64,000 nt of DNA from contig CATXXC010000001.1 in assembly GCA_958403385.1 (NCBI GenBank), forward strand, positions 121,864-185,863, in the 5' to 3' direction. Within the stretch, counting starts at the first letter, position 1. Each line of letters begins with the position of its first letter. The DNA comes from an uncultured Collinsella sp. GTDB taxonomy: Bacteria; Actinomycetota; Coriobacteriia; Coriobacteriales; Coriobacteriaceae. This document shows positions 32,362 through 40,380 of this stretch, piece after piece. Both the position numbers and the translations under genes were made by a program. Under the pieces are notes generated by a model. That model did not search any database, had not been told where the DNA came from, and saw only the letters and a list, made by a program, of their open reading frames with translations.

Positions 32362-34791
32362 ATGCATACCCATACCACTGATACCGCTTCGAAAGAGCTC
32401 AAAGCCCAACGCGATCTTGTACGTCGTCCCCATAAGCGCATCGCTGCGCTCGCTCTTGCCGCCGGTCTGACCGTGGCCCTTACCGTTCCCGGTGCCGTTG
32501 TGTTCGCCGACGGCGTAGGGTCGACGAGCGCTGCCTCGGCTACGAGTGAACAGATGGCGACGGACTCCGATAACAGCACGCCGGGATATAAGAAAAACCA
32601 GGTCGTATACGTCAAAACCGATGCCGACGGCAATCGCACGGGTGTTTACGTGGTCAATAGCTTCGAGGCCAATAAGGGCGTCAAGATCGACGATGCCGGC
32701 ACCTATAACAAAGTGACCAACCTATCGACGACTCAAAAACTAACGGACGACAGCGGGTCGGTTGCCGTTACGGGCCAGGGAGTGCAGGACTTTGTCTACC
32801 AGGGCGATCTGGACAAGAACACTCAGATGCCGTGGAACGTCACCGTGGCATACCAGCTCGATGGCCGCGATATCGACGCCAAGGATTTGGCGGGCAAGAG
32901 CGGCAAGCTCACCATGAAGCTCAAGGTCGAAAAGAATGACGACTATACCGGTGGCGATTATGCCGATAACTACCTGGTTCAGATTACCGGTCAGCTTAAG
33001 GATGCCGAGGCACACGATATTGAGGCTGAGGGCGCCACGGTTGCTGCCAACGGCTCCAACACGCAGCTTACCTACATGGTGATTCCCGGCAGCACCGGAG
33101 ACTACACCATTACGACCGATGTTGAGGATTTTGAGTTTGATGGCTGGCAGATTGTCGGCGTGCCGCTGAATCTTGCCATCGATGTGGACTCGAGCAGCAT
33201 GGATACGAGCCAGCTCGTGGAGCTCTCCAACGGTATTGCTACGGCCAATAGCGGTGCTGGCCAGGTTGCCGACGGTGTCAAGACGCTCGCGGCCTCGCTT
33301 GCCACGGCCAATACCGGTGCCGGCACGCTGTCCAGTGGCGCCGCTGCGCTCGCGGCGGGTACGAGTCAGCTCAACGCGCAGGTCCCCACGCTGGTCGAAG
33401 GCGTGAGCAACCTTAATGCCGGTGCCGAGGGGGTTAATGCCGGTGCCGTGCAGCTTAAGGGCGGTGCGTCCGATCTTTCGGCGGGCCTTTCCAAGCTGCA
33501 GGGGAGCGCACAGCAGATCTCGGGCGGCATAAGTGGAATTGCCGCTGGGTCCGATACGTACGTCGACGCGCTGACGCTGGGCAAGCAGGCTCAGGAGGCA
33601 AACCTTGCCAAGGCGCAGGCTGCGGCCAAGGCGGCCCAGGACGCCGTGACCGCTACGTCGGGCAACGCCTACAGCGCGCTGTACGGGCCGCAGGGTCTTA
33701 CGGCGGCGCTCAGCGGCGAGGGGCAGTACCTTGCCGGTGCACAGCAGGCGCTCGGCGGGGCAAAGCAGGCCGCGAGCGCCATGGGCAACGATGCGGCAAA
33801 GGCTAACGCCGAGAGCGCAAAGGCTGGCGCCGAGAGCACCGTTGCATCTATTGCCGCTGCCAAGGCGGCGGTCGCCGATGCTCAGGACGCGCTGGATAAC
33901 GCGGCCGATCTCGACTCCGCCAAGGCTGCGGCAGCCAAGCTAAGCGAGGCTACGGCACAGCTGGATGCCGCCACCGCAAGTGCCGGCAGTGCTGCTACCA
34001 GCGCGGGTGCCGCCGCCACGGCGGCATCGAGCGCCGATGCGACGGGTCTTACCGCGCTTCTCGATTCTGCATCCAATGCCGTTGCGGGCGCGCAGGGTCT
34101 TAACACGCAGGTGTCGCAGGGCCTTAAGGGTGCCGAGTCCATGTTTGGCACGCTTACCGATCAGGTTACGACTTTGGCCCAGGCGGCCGGCGCCCAGGGC
34201 GGCGCCCAGGGTGCCGTCACCGCGCTCGATAGCGCCATTCAGGGCTACACCACTGTCCAGGATGGCCAACAGCTGAGCCTGGCCGGAGCCATCGCCTATA
34301 TGAACAGCGCGATCAACCCGGCAAACCCCACGGCCGTGAACCCCGGTCTTGTCGCCGGTGTTGGCTCTGCAGCAACGGGCGCGGGTCAGCTGAGCGATGG
34401 CGCCGCGGCTCTTGCCGCGGGCACCGACCAGCTTGCTGCGGGCACACAGCAGCTCAACGGTGCCACGCCCGCGCTTGCCAACGGCGCATCACAGCTCAAC
34501 AACGGTGCGGCGCAGCTCAAGACAGGTGCTGCTAGCCTTGCTAGCGGCATGAATCTTCTCTCCTCGGGTGCAGGTACGCTTGCCAGCGGCGCATCCGAGC
34601 TCGGCAACGGCATGCAGGAGCTTACCGACCGAACGAGCAATCTCGATACTCAGGTCATCGACACCGTTAAGGACAAGATCGAGGAAATGCTCAACCCCGG
34701 CTTTACGCCGACGGACTTTGTCAACGGCGAGCAGGGCGGACATATAAATCGCGTGCAGTTTATCTATATGACGGGCGCGATCAGCAAGTAG
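32362..34791 (+). CDS. Secreted YhgE-like protein with Leu-x-x-Gly heptad repeats
   Basis: An 809-residue exported protein. Residues about 25-50 form a signal peptide (RIAALALAAGLTVALTVPGAVVFADG). Residues about 75-290 form a beta-rich globular domain. From about 290 the protein becomes a long low-complexity helix/beta roll of the x-x-x-Leu-x-x-Gly heptad type (SGAAALAAGTSQLNAQ; DGAAALAAGTDQLAAGTQQLNGA), broken by an Ala-rich coiled-coil segment (about 400-560). There is no C-terminal membrane helix or sortase motif. The repeat type is known from YhgE/EsaA-like proteins that span the envelope. The link to the MMPL transporter suggests a periplasm-side partner or envelope-spanning conduit; function inferred only. 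Confidence 0.85.
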   Translation: MHTHTTDTASKELKAQRDLVRRPHKRIAALALAAGLTVALTVPGAVVFADGVGSTSAASATSEQMATDSDNSTPGYKKNQVVYVKTDADGNRTGVYVVNSFEANKGVKIDDAGTYNKVTNLSTTQKLTDDSGSVAVTGQGVQDFVYQGDLDKNTQMPWNVTVAYQLDGRDIDAKDLAGKSGKLTMKLKVEKNDDYTGGDYADNYLVQITGQLKDAEAHDIEAEGATVAANGSNTQLTYMVIPGSTGDYTITTDVEDFEFDGWQIVGVPLNLAIDVDSSSMDTSQLVELSNGIATANSGAGQVADGVKTLAASLATANTGAGTLSSGAAALAAGTSQLNAQVPTLVEGVSNLNAGAEGVNAGAVQLKGGASDLSAGLSKLQGSAQQISGGISGIAAGSDTYVDALTLGKQAQEANLAKAQAAAKAAQDAVTATSGNAYSALYGPQGLTAALSGEGQYLAGAQQALGGAKQAASAMGNDAAKANAESAKAGAESTVASIAAAKAAVADAQDALDNAADLDSAKAAAAKLSEATAQLDAATASAGSAATSAGAAATAASSADATGLTALLDSASNAVAGAQGLNTQVSQGLKGAESMFGTLTDQVTTLAQAAGAQGGAQGAVTALDSAIQGYTTVQDGQQLSLAGAIAYMNSAINPANPTAVNPGLVAGVGSAATGAGQLSDGAAALAAGTDQLAAGTQQLNGATPALANGASQLNNGAAQLKTGAASLASGMNLLSSGAGTLASGASELGNGMQELTDRTSNLDTQVIDTVKDKIEEMLNPGFTPTDFVNGEQGGHINRVQFIYMTGAISK

Positions 34792-34837
34792 GCAGCCGCG
34801 CCCTTGTGGCGATTGGCATCGATAGCAAGTTATGAGG

Positions 34838-34876
34838 GGAGGGGCCGTCGGGCATTGTCTCGGCAGCCCCTCTTTG
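34838..34876 (+). terminator. Terminator of the MMPL operon
   Basis: GAGGGGCCGTCG-like left arm (34835-34850) pairs with CGGCAGCCCCTC (34861-34872), one internal mismatch, followed by TTT. It lies 45 bases after the stop codon. Confidence 0.7.
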
Positions 34877-34964
34877 CTGTCAGCGGCCACTTCGCGTCTT
34901 TGCAGAAGCTGTACCGCAAGATTTGTGTTTGGAAGGAGACGCGCTTTCTGCAAGGGGCGGAGCG

Positions 34965-35124
34965 CGGAAAGCATGTCCCGGATTTGATGCTCGGAACGGG
35001 ATGAGCTTTCCGGATCGGACCCCAAGCGGAAAGCGCGTCCCGTTTCGGGGCTTCAGAATGGGACGCATCCGGAAACCGCATCCCACTCTGAGCCGAAATT
35101 CCGGGATGAGATTTCCGCCGAGGA
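34965..35124. repeat. Cluster of GGAAA-TCCC hairpin repeats
   Basis: At least two clear hairpins and one imperfect one in tandem: CGGAAAGCATGTCCCG with CGGGATGAGCTTTCCG (34965-35012); GGAAAGCGCGTCCC with GGGACGCATCCGG (35028-35074); GGAAACCGCATCCC with GGGATGAGATTTCC (35071-35116), trailed by GCCGAGGAC. Related to the unit at 29992-30047. It occupies most of the 439-base gap 34792-35230. Confidence 0.8.
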
Positions 35125-35146
35125 CACCCTGCGCCGACGGCAACGC

Positions 35147-35177
35147 AAAAAGAGCGCCCGCGCGAATGCGGACGCCC
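35147..35177 (-). terminator. Terminator of deglycase copy 1
   Basis: GGCGTCCGC / GCGCGGGCGC-type stem with one mismatch (35154-35161 against 35168-35176), running on the minus strand into TTTTT (35147-35151). Confidence 0.65.
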
Positions 35178-35230
35178 TTGTGTAGGGTCGAGATATCAAC
35201 CAGCCAAGATATCGGCCCTGCGGCCAGCTC

Positions 35231-36292
35231 TTAGTAGTCGAACTGGTGGTAGTAGCGGCGGTACTTGAGGTTGTGTTTGGTGACCAGCTCGTAGTTGCGC
35301 GCGAGGCGGTCGGTGGTCAGCACGGACAGGATCCACGGCGACACGATGACGCGGAAGTCGTCGTCCAGGCCCGGGATCGCGTACTCGGCGGTGTCGATGA
35401 TGACGTAGTCCTCGTCGCCGGTCACGCCGCTGGTGAGGAAGGCGCGGACGCGCTCGTCGAGGGCGCGGCACTCGTCCTCTCCCATGAACAGGAACACCGG
35501 GACGCCGGGCTCGAGCAGCTCGAGCGTGCCGTGGAAGAAGTCGTGCGAGGTGATGTGGCGGATGCGCTTCCACTGCATCTCCTCGAGCAGGCACATGGAG
35601 TACAGGATGGTCTCGCCCCACAGCGCGCCCGAGCCGATGAACATGGTGTAGTCGGCCAGCGCGTACTTCCTGGCGAGCTCCTCGGCGCGCGGCTCGAAGC
35701 GCTTGCGGATGTCGAGCATGTCCTTCCAGACGTCCTTCGTCTGCTCGATGAACAGGTCGAACTTGGGGAAGCAGCCGCGGCGGTTGAGCAGGCGCAGGCC
35801 GAAGCAGTCGGCGAGGTAGTAGCCCTTCTCGCAGCCGCCGGCGCCGTGGTCGGAGGCCATCATGACGCAGTTCTCGGCGCCCACGGCCTGCCCGATCTTG
35901 CCCTCGGGGTTGGTCATGGCGAAGACGCGCACGCCCATCTCCCTCATCTTGCCGACGGCCTCGAGCACCTCGGGGGTGGTGCCGGACTCGGAGGCGGTCA
36001 GCACGACGGACCTGTCGGTCATGCGCTTGTGGCCCATGACGTTCCACTCGGCGGCGTGGATCAGGTAGACCTCGAGGTCGCGGTCGCCGAACTTGTTCAT
36101 GAGGTACTCGAGCTGCATGAACTCGTCCCAGGTGCCGCCGACGCCCATCAGGAAGACGGCGTCGTAGCCCTCCTCGTGCACGCGGTCGGCCAGGGCGGTC
36201 ATCTTCTTGCCGGCCTCGTAGACGTTCCTGCCGTCCTCGAGGTAGCCCTCCTGGTCGAAGTGCATGATCTCGATCTTCTCGGTCTCCTTCAT
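35231..36292 (-). CDS. SIS-domain sugar-phosphate deglycase, copy 1 (FrlB/GfrE/GfrF-like)
   Basis: A 353-residue protein with two SIS domains (about 40-170 and 200-320). SIS phosphate-binding features include MGVGGTWDE and TASESGTTPEVLEA. The C-terminal part matches deglycases that split Amadori 6-phosphates into glucose 6-phosphate and an amino acid: HDFFHGTLELLEPGVPVFLFMGEDECRALDERV and the terminal KYRRYYHQFDY. The coding sequence is identical in every base I compared to copy 2 at 40381-41442, from start to stop, while flanks differ. Third codon positions are almost all C or G, more extreme than neighbours. It has its own promoter with two TTGGTAT operators and a GGGAGGA binding site. Substrate inferred. 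Confidence 0.9.
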   Translation of the reverse strand: MKETEKIEIMHFDQEGYLEDGRNVYEAGKKMTALADRVHEEGYDAVFLMGVGGTWDEFMQLEYLMNKFGDRDLEVYLIHAAEWNVMGHKRMTDRSVVLTASESGTTPEVLEAVGKMREMGVRVFAMTNPEGKIGQAVGAENCVMMASDHGAGGCEKGYYLADCFGLRLLNRRGCFPKFDLFIEQTKDVWKDMLDIRKRFEPRAEELARKYALADYTMFIGSGALWGETILYSMCLLEEMQWKRIRHITSHDFFHGTLELLEPGVPVFLFMGEDECRALDERVRAFLTSGVTGDEDYVIIDTAEYAIPGLDDDFRVIVSPWILSVLTTDRLARNYELVTKHNLKYRRYYHQFDY

Positions 36293-36342
36293 GTGTGTCC
36301 TCCCATCACATGTGCGCAATTCTATACATCGCGCTTCTTGCT

Positions 36343-36417
36343 GATACCAATTATAGCCATACGATTGCTTGTTATTTAATACCAATCCAAACTCACGGAG
36401 ATTTGCGGCGAACGGTC
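36343..36417 (-). promoter_or_regulatory. Promoter and paired operators of deglycase copy 1
   Basis: Minus-strand TATAAT (36350-36355) is flanked by two copies of the motif ATTGGTAT(C/T): 36343-36351 and 36378-36386, 35 bp apart. Further upstream is a CGG-N4-CGG box (CGGCGAACGGTC, 36406-36417), 51 bp from the -10. The same layout recurs at 39244-39319 and 41561-41638. Confidence 0.65.
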
Positions 36418-36559
36418 GGTTTCCTCGCCCGAGTGGTATTACAACGCCAATAGTTGTCTATTTCGAGCGCTACTGCCAACGGGTTCCCCACAACTCGCCA
36501 GCTATAAAAGCGTTGCGCCAGACCCGCCCAAGCGTTTCCGGCGCAACCGCGCAGTTTAG

Positions 36560-37405
36560 TTATTCGGCTTCCATCTCCGCTGTCACACGGCGATACATCT
36601 CGATAACCTGAGTCGTCGCCTTGGACGGATCCGGATAGTAGCGGCCATCACACGTCTCGGCCGAGACATAGCCCGTATAGCCGTGGCGCATGAGTGCCTC
36701 GAGGTCGGCACGCATATCACGCTCGCCGTCGCCCCAGGCAAGATGCGTCGTGCCGCCGCCCACATCTACAAAGTGGGTGTGAACGATCTTGTCGCCCAAA
36801 ACCTCAAAGTAGCCGTCGATCGTGTCGCCGGCAACTTCCATGGCGCCAAAGTCGATACAGGCCTTCAGGTTGGGACGATCGACCGCCTCGAGGATGCGCG
36901 CGACATCCTGTGCGGTGTTGACCAACACGGACTCCGACGGCTGCAGGGCCTCGAGCGCGACGCGAATACCGCGCGTATCGGCGTAGTCGCACACCGAGCG
37001 CAGCATGGCAACGCTGCGGGCCCAGGCGTCCTCAGCCGGCTCGTCCAGATAGGCCCAACCACTCGTCACCAGAATCTGCGGCACGCCCAACTCAACGGCA
37101 ACGTCGATCACATTCTTAAAGTACGAGAGGATGCGTTTTTGGCCCGCCTCACCGCGTACCGCGACGTTCCACGGCTTGGGGTTGTTCTGCTCGGGGCACA
37201 CGCACACGATCTTGATACCGTATTGGGCGGCAAGATCGCGAATCTTATCCACCGAATCGTGCTCATGGCAATCCACATACAGGTGCATCGAGCCGGTCCA
37301 CAGCTCGATATTGCGATAGCCGGCCTCACCTGCAGCCTTAAAAAACGTCTCGATGCTGTAGTAACGATGGTTGATGTTCATGAGCGAAAGCTCGGGTATG
37401 ACCAT
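36560..37405 (-). CDS. Sugar (phosphate) isomerase/epimerase, FrlC-like
   Basis: AP-endonuclease-2-type TIM barrel of 281 residues. It resembles fructoselysine 3-epimerase (FrlC) in several spans: AGYRNIELWTGSMH, ALEALQPSESVLVNTAQDVARIL, CIDFGAMEV, and LGDKIVHTHFVDVGGGTTHLAWGDGERDMRADLEALMRHGYTGYVSAE. Likely metal ligands are the Glu in ALEALQP, Asp in CIDFGA, His in VHTHFVD and the final Glu in YVSAET. In an Amadori pathway it would interconvert psicosyl- and fructosyl-amino acids. It lies 111 bases after the PTS IID gene behind a terminator-like hairpin, with AAAGGGGAGGG before its ATG. Confidence 0.85.
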   Translation of the reverse strand: MVIPELSLMNINHRYYSIETFFKAAGEAGYRNIELWTGSMHLYVDCHEHDSVDKIRDLAAQYGIKIVCVCPEQNNPKPWNVAVRGEAGQKRILSYFKNVIDVAVELGVPQILVTSGWAYLDEPAEDAWARSVAMLRSVCDYADTRGIRVALEALQPSESVLVNTAQDVARILEAVDRPNLKACIDFGAMEVAGDTIDGYFEVLGDKIVHTHFVDVGGGTTHLAWGDGERDMRADLEALMRHGYTGYVSAETCDGRYYPDPSKATTQVIEMYRRVTAEMEAE

Positions 37406-37431
37406 AGCCCTCCCCTTTCGTACGGAGTTTT

Positions 37432-37468
37432 AAAAAACAGGGGGCCGCCGCAGATGCGACAAGCCCCC
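37432..37468 (-). terminator. Terminator-like hairpin after PTS IID
   Basis: GGGGGC / GCCCCC stem (37440-37445 and 37463-37468), then TGTTTTTT on the minus strand. It lies between IID and the epimerase gene, so some transcripts probably stop here and some read through. Confidence 0.7.
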
Positions 37469-37516
37469 AAAGATCGACGCAACCGTTAGACGCGATGGAA
37501 GCGCGATTCGAACATA

Positions 37517-38341
37517 TTAGGCAAGCACGCCAAAGTAAGCGCCGATGATGCCCACGACCATGGTGCAGAGGATCAGGACCATCGGGTTGATCTTCTTGGA
37601 GAGCAGCCAATAGTAGAGCCAGAAGGCGGCCATGCCGAGCATACCGGGCATGATACCGTCCAGGATGTCCTGGAGAGTCTGGGCGGAGTCGCCCTGACCA
37701 ATGGCGATGGGCAACGAAGCCCAGAACATGTCCTTGCTCATGGCGCCGACGACCATGACGCCGACAATGCCGACGCAGGCCATGATCTTTTGCATCAGGC
37801 CGGTCTTCTGAGCCTCGTCGAGGAAGCCAATGCCTAGCTCATAACCCTTGATAGCGCCAAAGATACGAATCAGGAACGCCGGGATGTTGTAGACGAGCAG
37901 GAAGGCGATGGGGCCAAAGACGTTGCCGGCCTGGCACAGGCTGATGCCCACGGCAGCGGCGACGACGCGCAGGGTGGACAGGAAGAAGGAGTCACCCAGG
38001 CCGGAAAGCGGACCCATGAGGGCGGCCTTGATGTCGTTGACGCTCTCGGGCTCAACCTCGCCACGAGCGACCTTTTCTTCCATGGCCATCGCGATGCCAC
38101 CCACGAAGGGAGCGAGCTGCGGGGTGATGTTGAAGAATGCGCTGTGACGGTGCAAGGCCTCGGCGTAATCATCGGGACGGCCGGCATAGATCTTCTTGAG
38201 CATGTTGGCGACCATCAGGCAGAAGGCAATGTTCATCTGCTTGTAGTAGGTCCAGGAGAATTCCATGCCCAGGGCGCCGGTGTTCACGGCGCTCTTAATG
38301 AGGTCGGAGCGAGTAATCTGGTTCTCGGAATTAGAAGTCAT
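37517..38341 (-). CDS. PTS mannose-family EIID
   Basis: Membrane subunit that, with EIIC, forms the sugar channel of mannose-family PTS. The 274 residues show the family motifs FSWTYYKQMNIAFCLMVANMLKKIY, HSAFFNITPQLAPFVGGIAMAMEE and LMGPLSGLGDSFFLSTLRVV, with C-terminal helices. The gene overlaps the end of the IIC gene by 11 bases. Two ATGs are close (38350, 38341); the second is preferred because GAGGA lies before it and the first abuts GGAAGGGG too closely. Confidence 0.95.
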   Translation of the reverse strand: MTSNSENQITRSDLIKSAVNTGALGMEFSWTYYKQMNIAFCLMVANMLKKIYAGRPDDYAEALHRHSAFFNITPQLAPFVGGIAMAMEEKVARGEVEPESVNDIKAALMGPLSGLGDSFFLSTLRVVAAAVGISLCQAGNVFGPIAFLLVYNIPAFLIRIFGAIKGYELGIGFLDEAQKTGLMQKIMACVGIVGVMVVGAMSKDMFWASLPIAIGQGDSAQTLQDILDGIMPGMLGMAAFWLYYWLLSKKINPMVLILCTMVVGIIGAYFGVLA

Positions 38342-39104
38342 CGTCCTCATCCCCTTCCACAGAAAGCTGGGACTGGGCGCCACCAAGGCCCAGCAGGTCG
38401 TACTTGTCGATGCCGATAATGATTGCGATCAGGGCGACGCCGAGGACGGGCACGTTGGCATAGGAGCACAGCAGGAAGCCCAGGAAGTAGAACGGCACGA
38501 GCTGCTTGGTAAGCACCAGACGGCCGAGCATGGCGAAGCCCATGGCAGGCAGGATGTTGGCTGCGACGCCAAAGCCATCGAGGACGAACGTCGGGATGAA
38601 GTCGAGCAGGCCCTGAACGGCGTCGGCACCCAGATAGAAGGAGACCGAGCACAGGATAAAGGCCAGGACGACAATCACGAGACCGATAATCCAGTGCATA
38701 GCGTAGATACCCTTGAGGTTACCCTTGCTGGCAAAGACGTCGGCACGGTCGACCAGAAGGGGCATACCGGCGTTGACGACGTTCTTAATGGCCAGGCACA
38801 GAGTGGCGATGGGCATCGCGAGCGCGATAGCGGCCTCGGTGCTCTGACCCAGCTGAATAGCGAAGGCGCAGGCGAGCACACCGCCAATACACTCATCGGG
38901 CGGCACGTAAGCGCCGATGGAGATTGAACCCATGAAGAGCAGCTCGAGGCTCGCACCGATGGCGAGGCCGGACTGCAGGTCCCCGAGGACTATGCCGACG
39001 AGCGGGCACAGAACGATCGGGCGGAACGCATAGAGCGTACCGAGCTGATAATCGAGCTTACCGAAGGCAGCGATAAGTCCGATGAGGATCGCTTGAACAA
39101 GCAT
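38331..39104 (-). CDS. PTS mannose-family EIIC
   Basis: Substrate-binding membrane subunit of a mannose-family PTS, 257 residues. The signature GLAIGASLELLFMGSISIGAYVPPDECIGGVLACAFAI (about 48-85) is typical. Several further helices follow, and an acidic tail (EGDEDDDF) overlaps the IID start. GGGAGG lies 5 bases ahead of the ATG. It has its own promoter region (39230-39350) with two TTGGTAT operators and a LacI-type palindrome, so IIC-IID can be expressed separately from IIA-IIB. Confidence 0.95.
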   Translation of the reverse strand: MLVQAILIGLIAAFGKLDYQLGTLYAFRPIVLCPLVGIVLGDLQSGLAIGASLELLFMGSISIGAYVPPDECIGGVLACAFAIQLGQSTEAAIALAMPIATLCLAIKNVVNAGMPLLVDRADVFASKGNLKGIYAMHWIIGLVIVVLAFILCSVSFYLGADAVQGLLDFIPTFVLDGFGVAANILPAMGFAMLGRLVLTKQLVPFYFLGFLLCSYANVPVLGVALIAIIIGIDKYDLLGLGGAQSQLSVEGDEDDDF

Positions 39105-39243
39105 TGTTCCTCCCTTTGATCCCTCTTGGATCCGCGCGGCGATTCCCGACTTGTCAGCGCGCCCTTTTCCATGCCGACAATCGCCTAGACAGATCCAGCT
39201 TGTACCGGTGTGCTGTTAACACCTAAACCGGTGCAAATGATTT

Positions 39244-39319
39244 GATACCAATCTATATAGTCATGAGAAAACTATTTAATACCAATCGCTCAACGGGCGT
39301 GTACTCCCGGTGAACGGTA
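39244..39319 (-). promoter_or_regulatory. Promoter and paired operators of PTS IIC-IID
   Basis: Minus-strand TATATA (39254-39259), motif ATTGGTATC at 39244-39252 and ATTGGTATT at 39278-39286 (34 bp apart), and a CGG-N4-CGG box (CGGTGAACGGTA, 39308-39319) 49 bp from the -10. Same architecture as at 36343 and 41561. Confidence 0.65.
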
Positions 39320-39332
39320 GATGGGGGTAACG

Positions 39333-39348
39333 GGTAAAGCGTTTATCC
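39333..39348. promoter_or_regulatory. LacI-type operator inside the PTS operon
   Basis: GGTAAAGCGTTTATCC is an imperfect palindrome of the LacI/CcpA operator type. It differs at one base from GGTAAAGTGTTTATC in front of the lacI-family gene (45052-45066). Confidence 0.55.
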
Positions 39349-39365
39349 GGTACGCCCACGAATAG

Positions 39366-39388
39366 GGGCGGCGCCGTGCGCGCCGCCC
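39366..39388 (-). terminator. GC-rich hairpin after PTS IIB
   Basis: GGGCGGCG / CGCCGCCC (39366-39373 and 39381-39388). No T run follows on the minus strand, so it may protect mRNA ends rather than end transcription. Confidence 0.5.
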
Positions 39389-39399
39389 GTGGTTCCCAA

Positions 39400-39882
39400 T
39401 TAGAGGGCACTTAGGGCATCGACCTTGGGGTCGTCGGCCAGAGCGCGAATCTCGACCTCGACACCGCGGCCGACGAGCTCACGAATGTCCTCTTCCTCGG
39501 CAGCAGTCACAAAGATCTGGCGGGAGATCTTACGGGCATCGGGACGCTGCTCGTCCTTGGACTTGGTGTTGCCCAGGTTGATGGAGGTGATCTGCGGGCA
39601 GCCGTCGACAAGCTGCTTGGCCTCGGCGATGCTGGCGACGCAGATGATCATCTTGTACTTATCGGTAACACCGGAGTTGATGGCCTCGATGGCGTGCTCC
39701 ATGTCCTTGATGACGAGCTTGACGTTGGCCGGCTTTCCCATCTTGAGCGTAGTCTTCCAGACGGGATCGTTGGCAACCTTGTCGCCAACGCAGAAGATGC
39801 AGTCAGAGCCCAAGCCCTGGACCCAAGAGACGGCCACCTGGCCATGAAGCAGACGATGGTCGACGCGAAGCAGTTGAATCAT
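39400..39882 (-). CDS. PTS mannose-family EIIB
   Basis: Cytoplasmic phosphocarrier of 160 residues that takes phosphate from EIIA and gives it to the sugar. The phospho-acceptor His is in the signature LLRVDHRLLHGQVAVSWVQ (His15). Later motifs ITSINLGNT and FVTAAEEEDIRELVGRGVEVEIRALADDPK match the family. It is 57 bases after the IIA gene and shares its transcript with it and deglycase copy 2. Confidence 0.96.
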   Translation of the reverse strand: MIQLLRVDHRLLHGQVAVSWVQGLGSDCIFCVGDKVANDPVWKTTLKMGKPANVKLVIKDMEHAIEAINSGVTDKYKMIICVASIAEAKQLVDGCPQITSINLGNTKSKDEQRPDARKISRQIFVTAAEEEDIRELVGRGVEVEIRALADDPKVDALSAL

Positions 39883-39939
39883 GATTGACCCCCAAAGGTC
39901 TCATGCCGGAAACCCGGCCCCATTAATAGCAGGCGGTGA

Positions 39940-40359
39940 CTAGAACTCTTCCTCGTCATCCGCATCGGTCAGCAGGTCGTTGACAAACTTGACGCGCGTG
40001 TCGTCAGCCGCGAGGATCTCGCGGATAACCTGATCGGCGGGAGCCTCCTGGTCCGAAAAGAGCAGCTGGATCAGCAGCGGCAGATTCATGTTGGCAACCA
40101 GGTAGGTGTTGGGGCGCGTCTGGACGATCTTGGTGAACTCGTTGTTGACGCTGCCGCCAAACAGGTCGGTGCACACGATTACGTCGTCGGCGGGGTCGAA
40201 GGTCGCCAGGAGCTTGGCGGCCTCCTCGGCGACGTCGGTGCGGCCGTCGACAAACATCGACAGGTCGTGGACGTTATCGCGCGCGCCCGAGAGCAGCTCG
40301 GTGCTCTCCTTGATGCCGGTCGCAAAATGCGCGTGGCTGGCGAAGATGTATTGCCTCAT
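39940..40359 (-). CDS. PTS mannose-family EIIA
   Basis: First sugar-specific phosphocarrier, 139 residues. The phospho-His lies at the start (FASHAHFATGIKES, His9), where the usual Gly after His is Ala. Further family motifs are DVIVCTDLFGGSVNNEF and YLVANMNLPLLIQLL. The tail is acidic (DADDEEEF). The ATG at 40359 follows GGGGGAAA; an ATG five codons upstream is possible. It lies 21 bases downstream of deglycase copy 2. Confidence 0.95.
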   Translation of the reverse strand: MRQYIFASHAHFATGIKESTELLSGARDNVHDLSMFVDGRTDVAEEAAKLLATFDPADDVIVCTDLFGGSVNNEFTKIVQTRPNTYLVANMNLPLLIQLLFSDQEAPADQVIREILAADDTRVKFVNDLLTDADDEEEF

Positions 40360-40380
40360 TGCGGTTTCCCCCAAATGAAA

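Noticed and set aside
33200..34640. DNA tandem repeat
   Set aside because: The periodicity is at protein level (Leu-x-x-Gly heptads); the nucleotide units have diverged.
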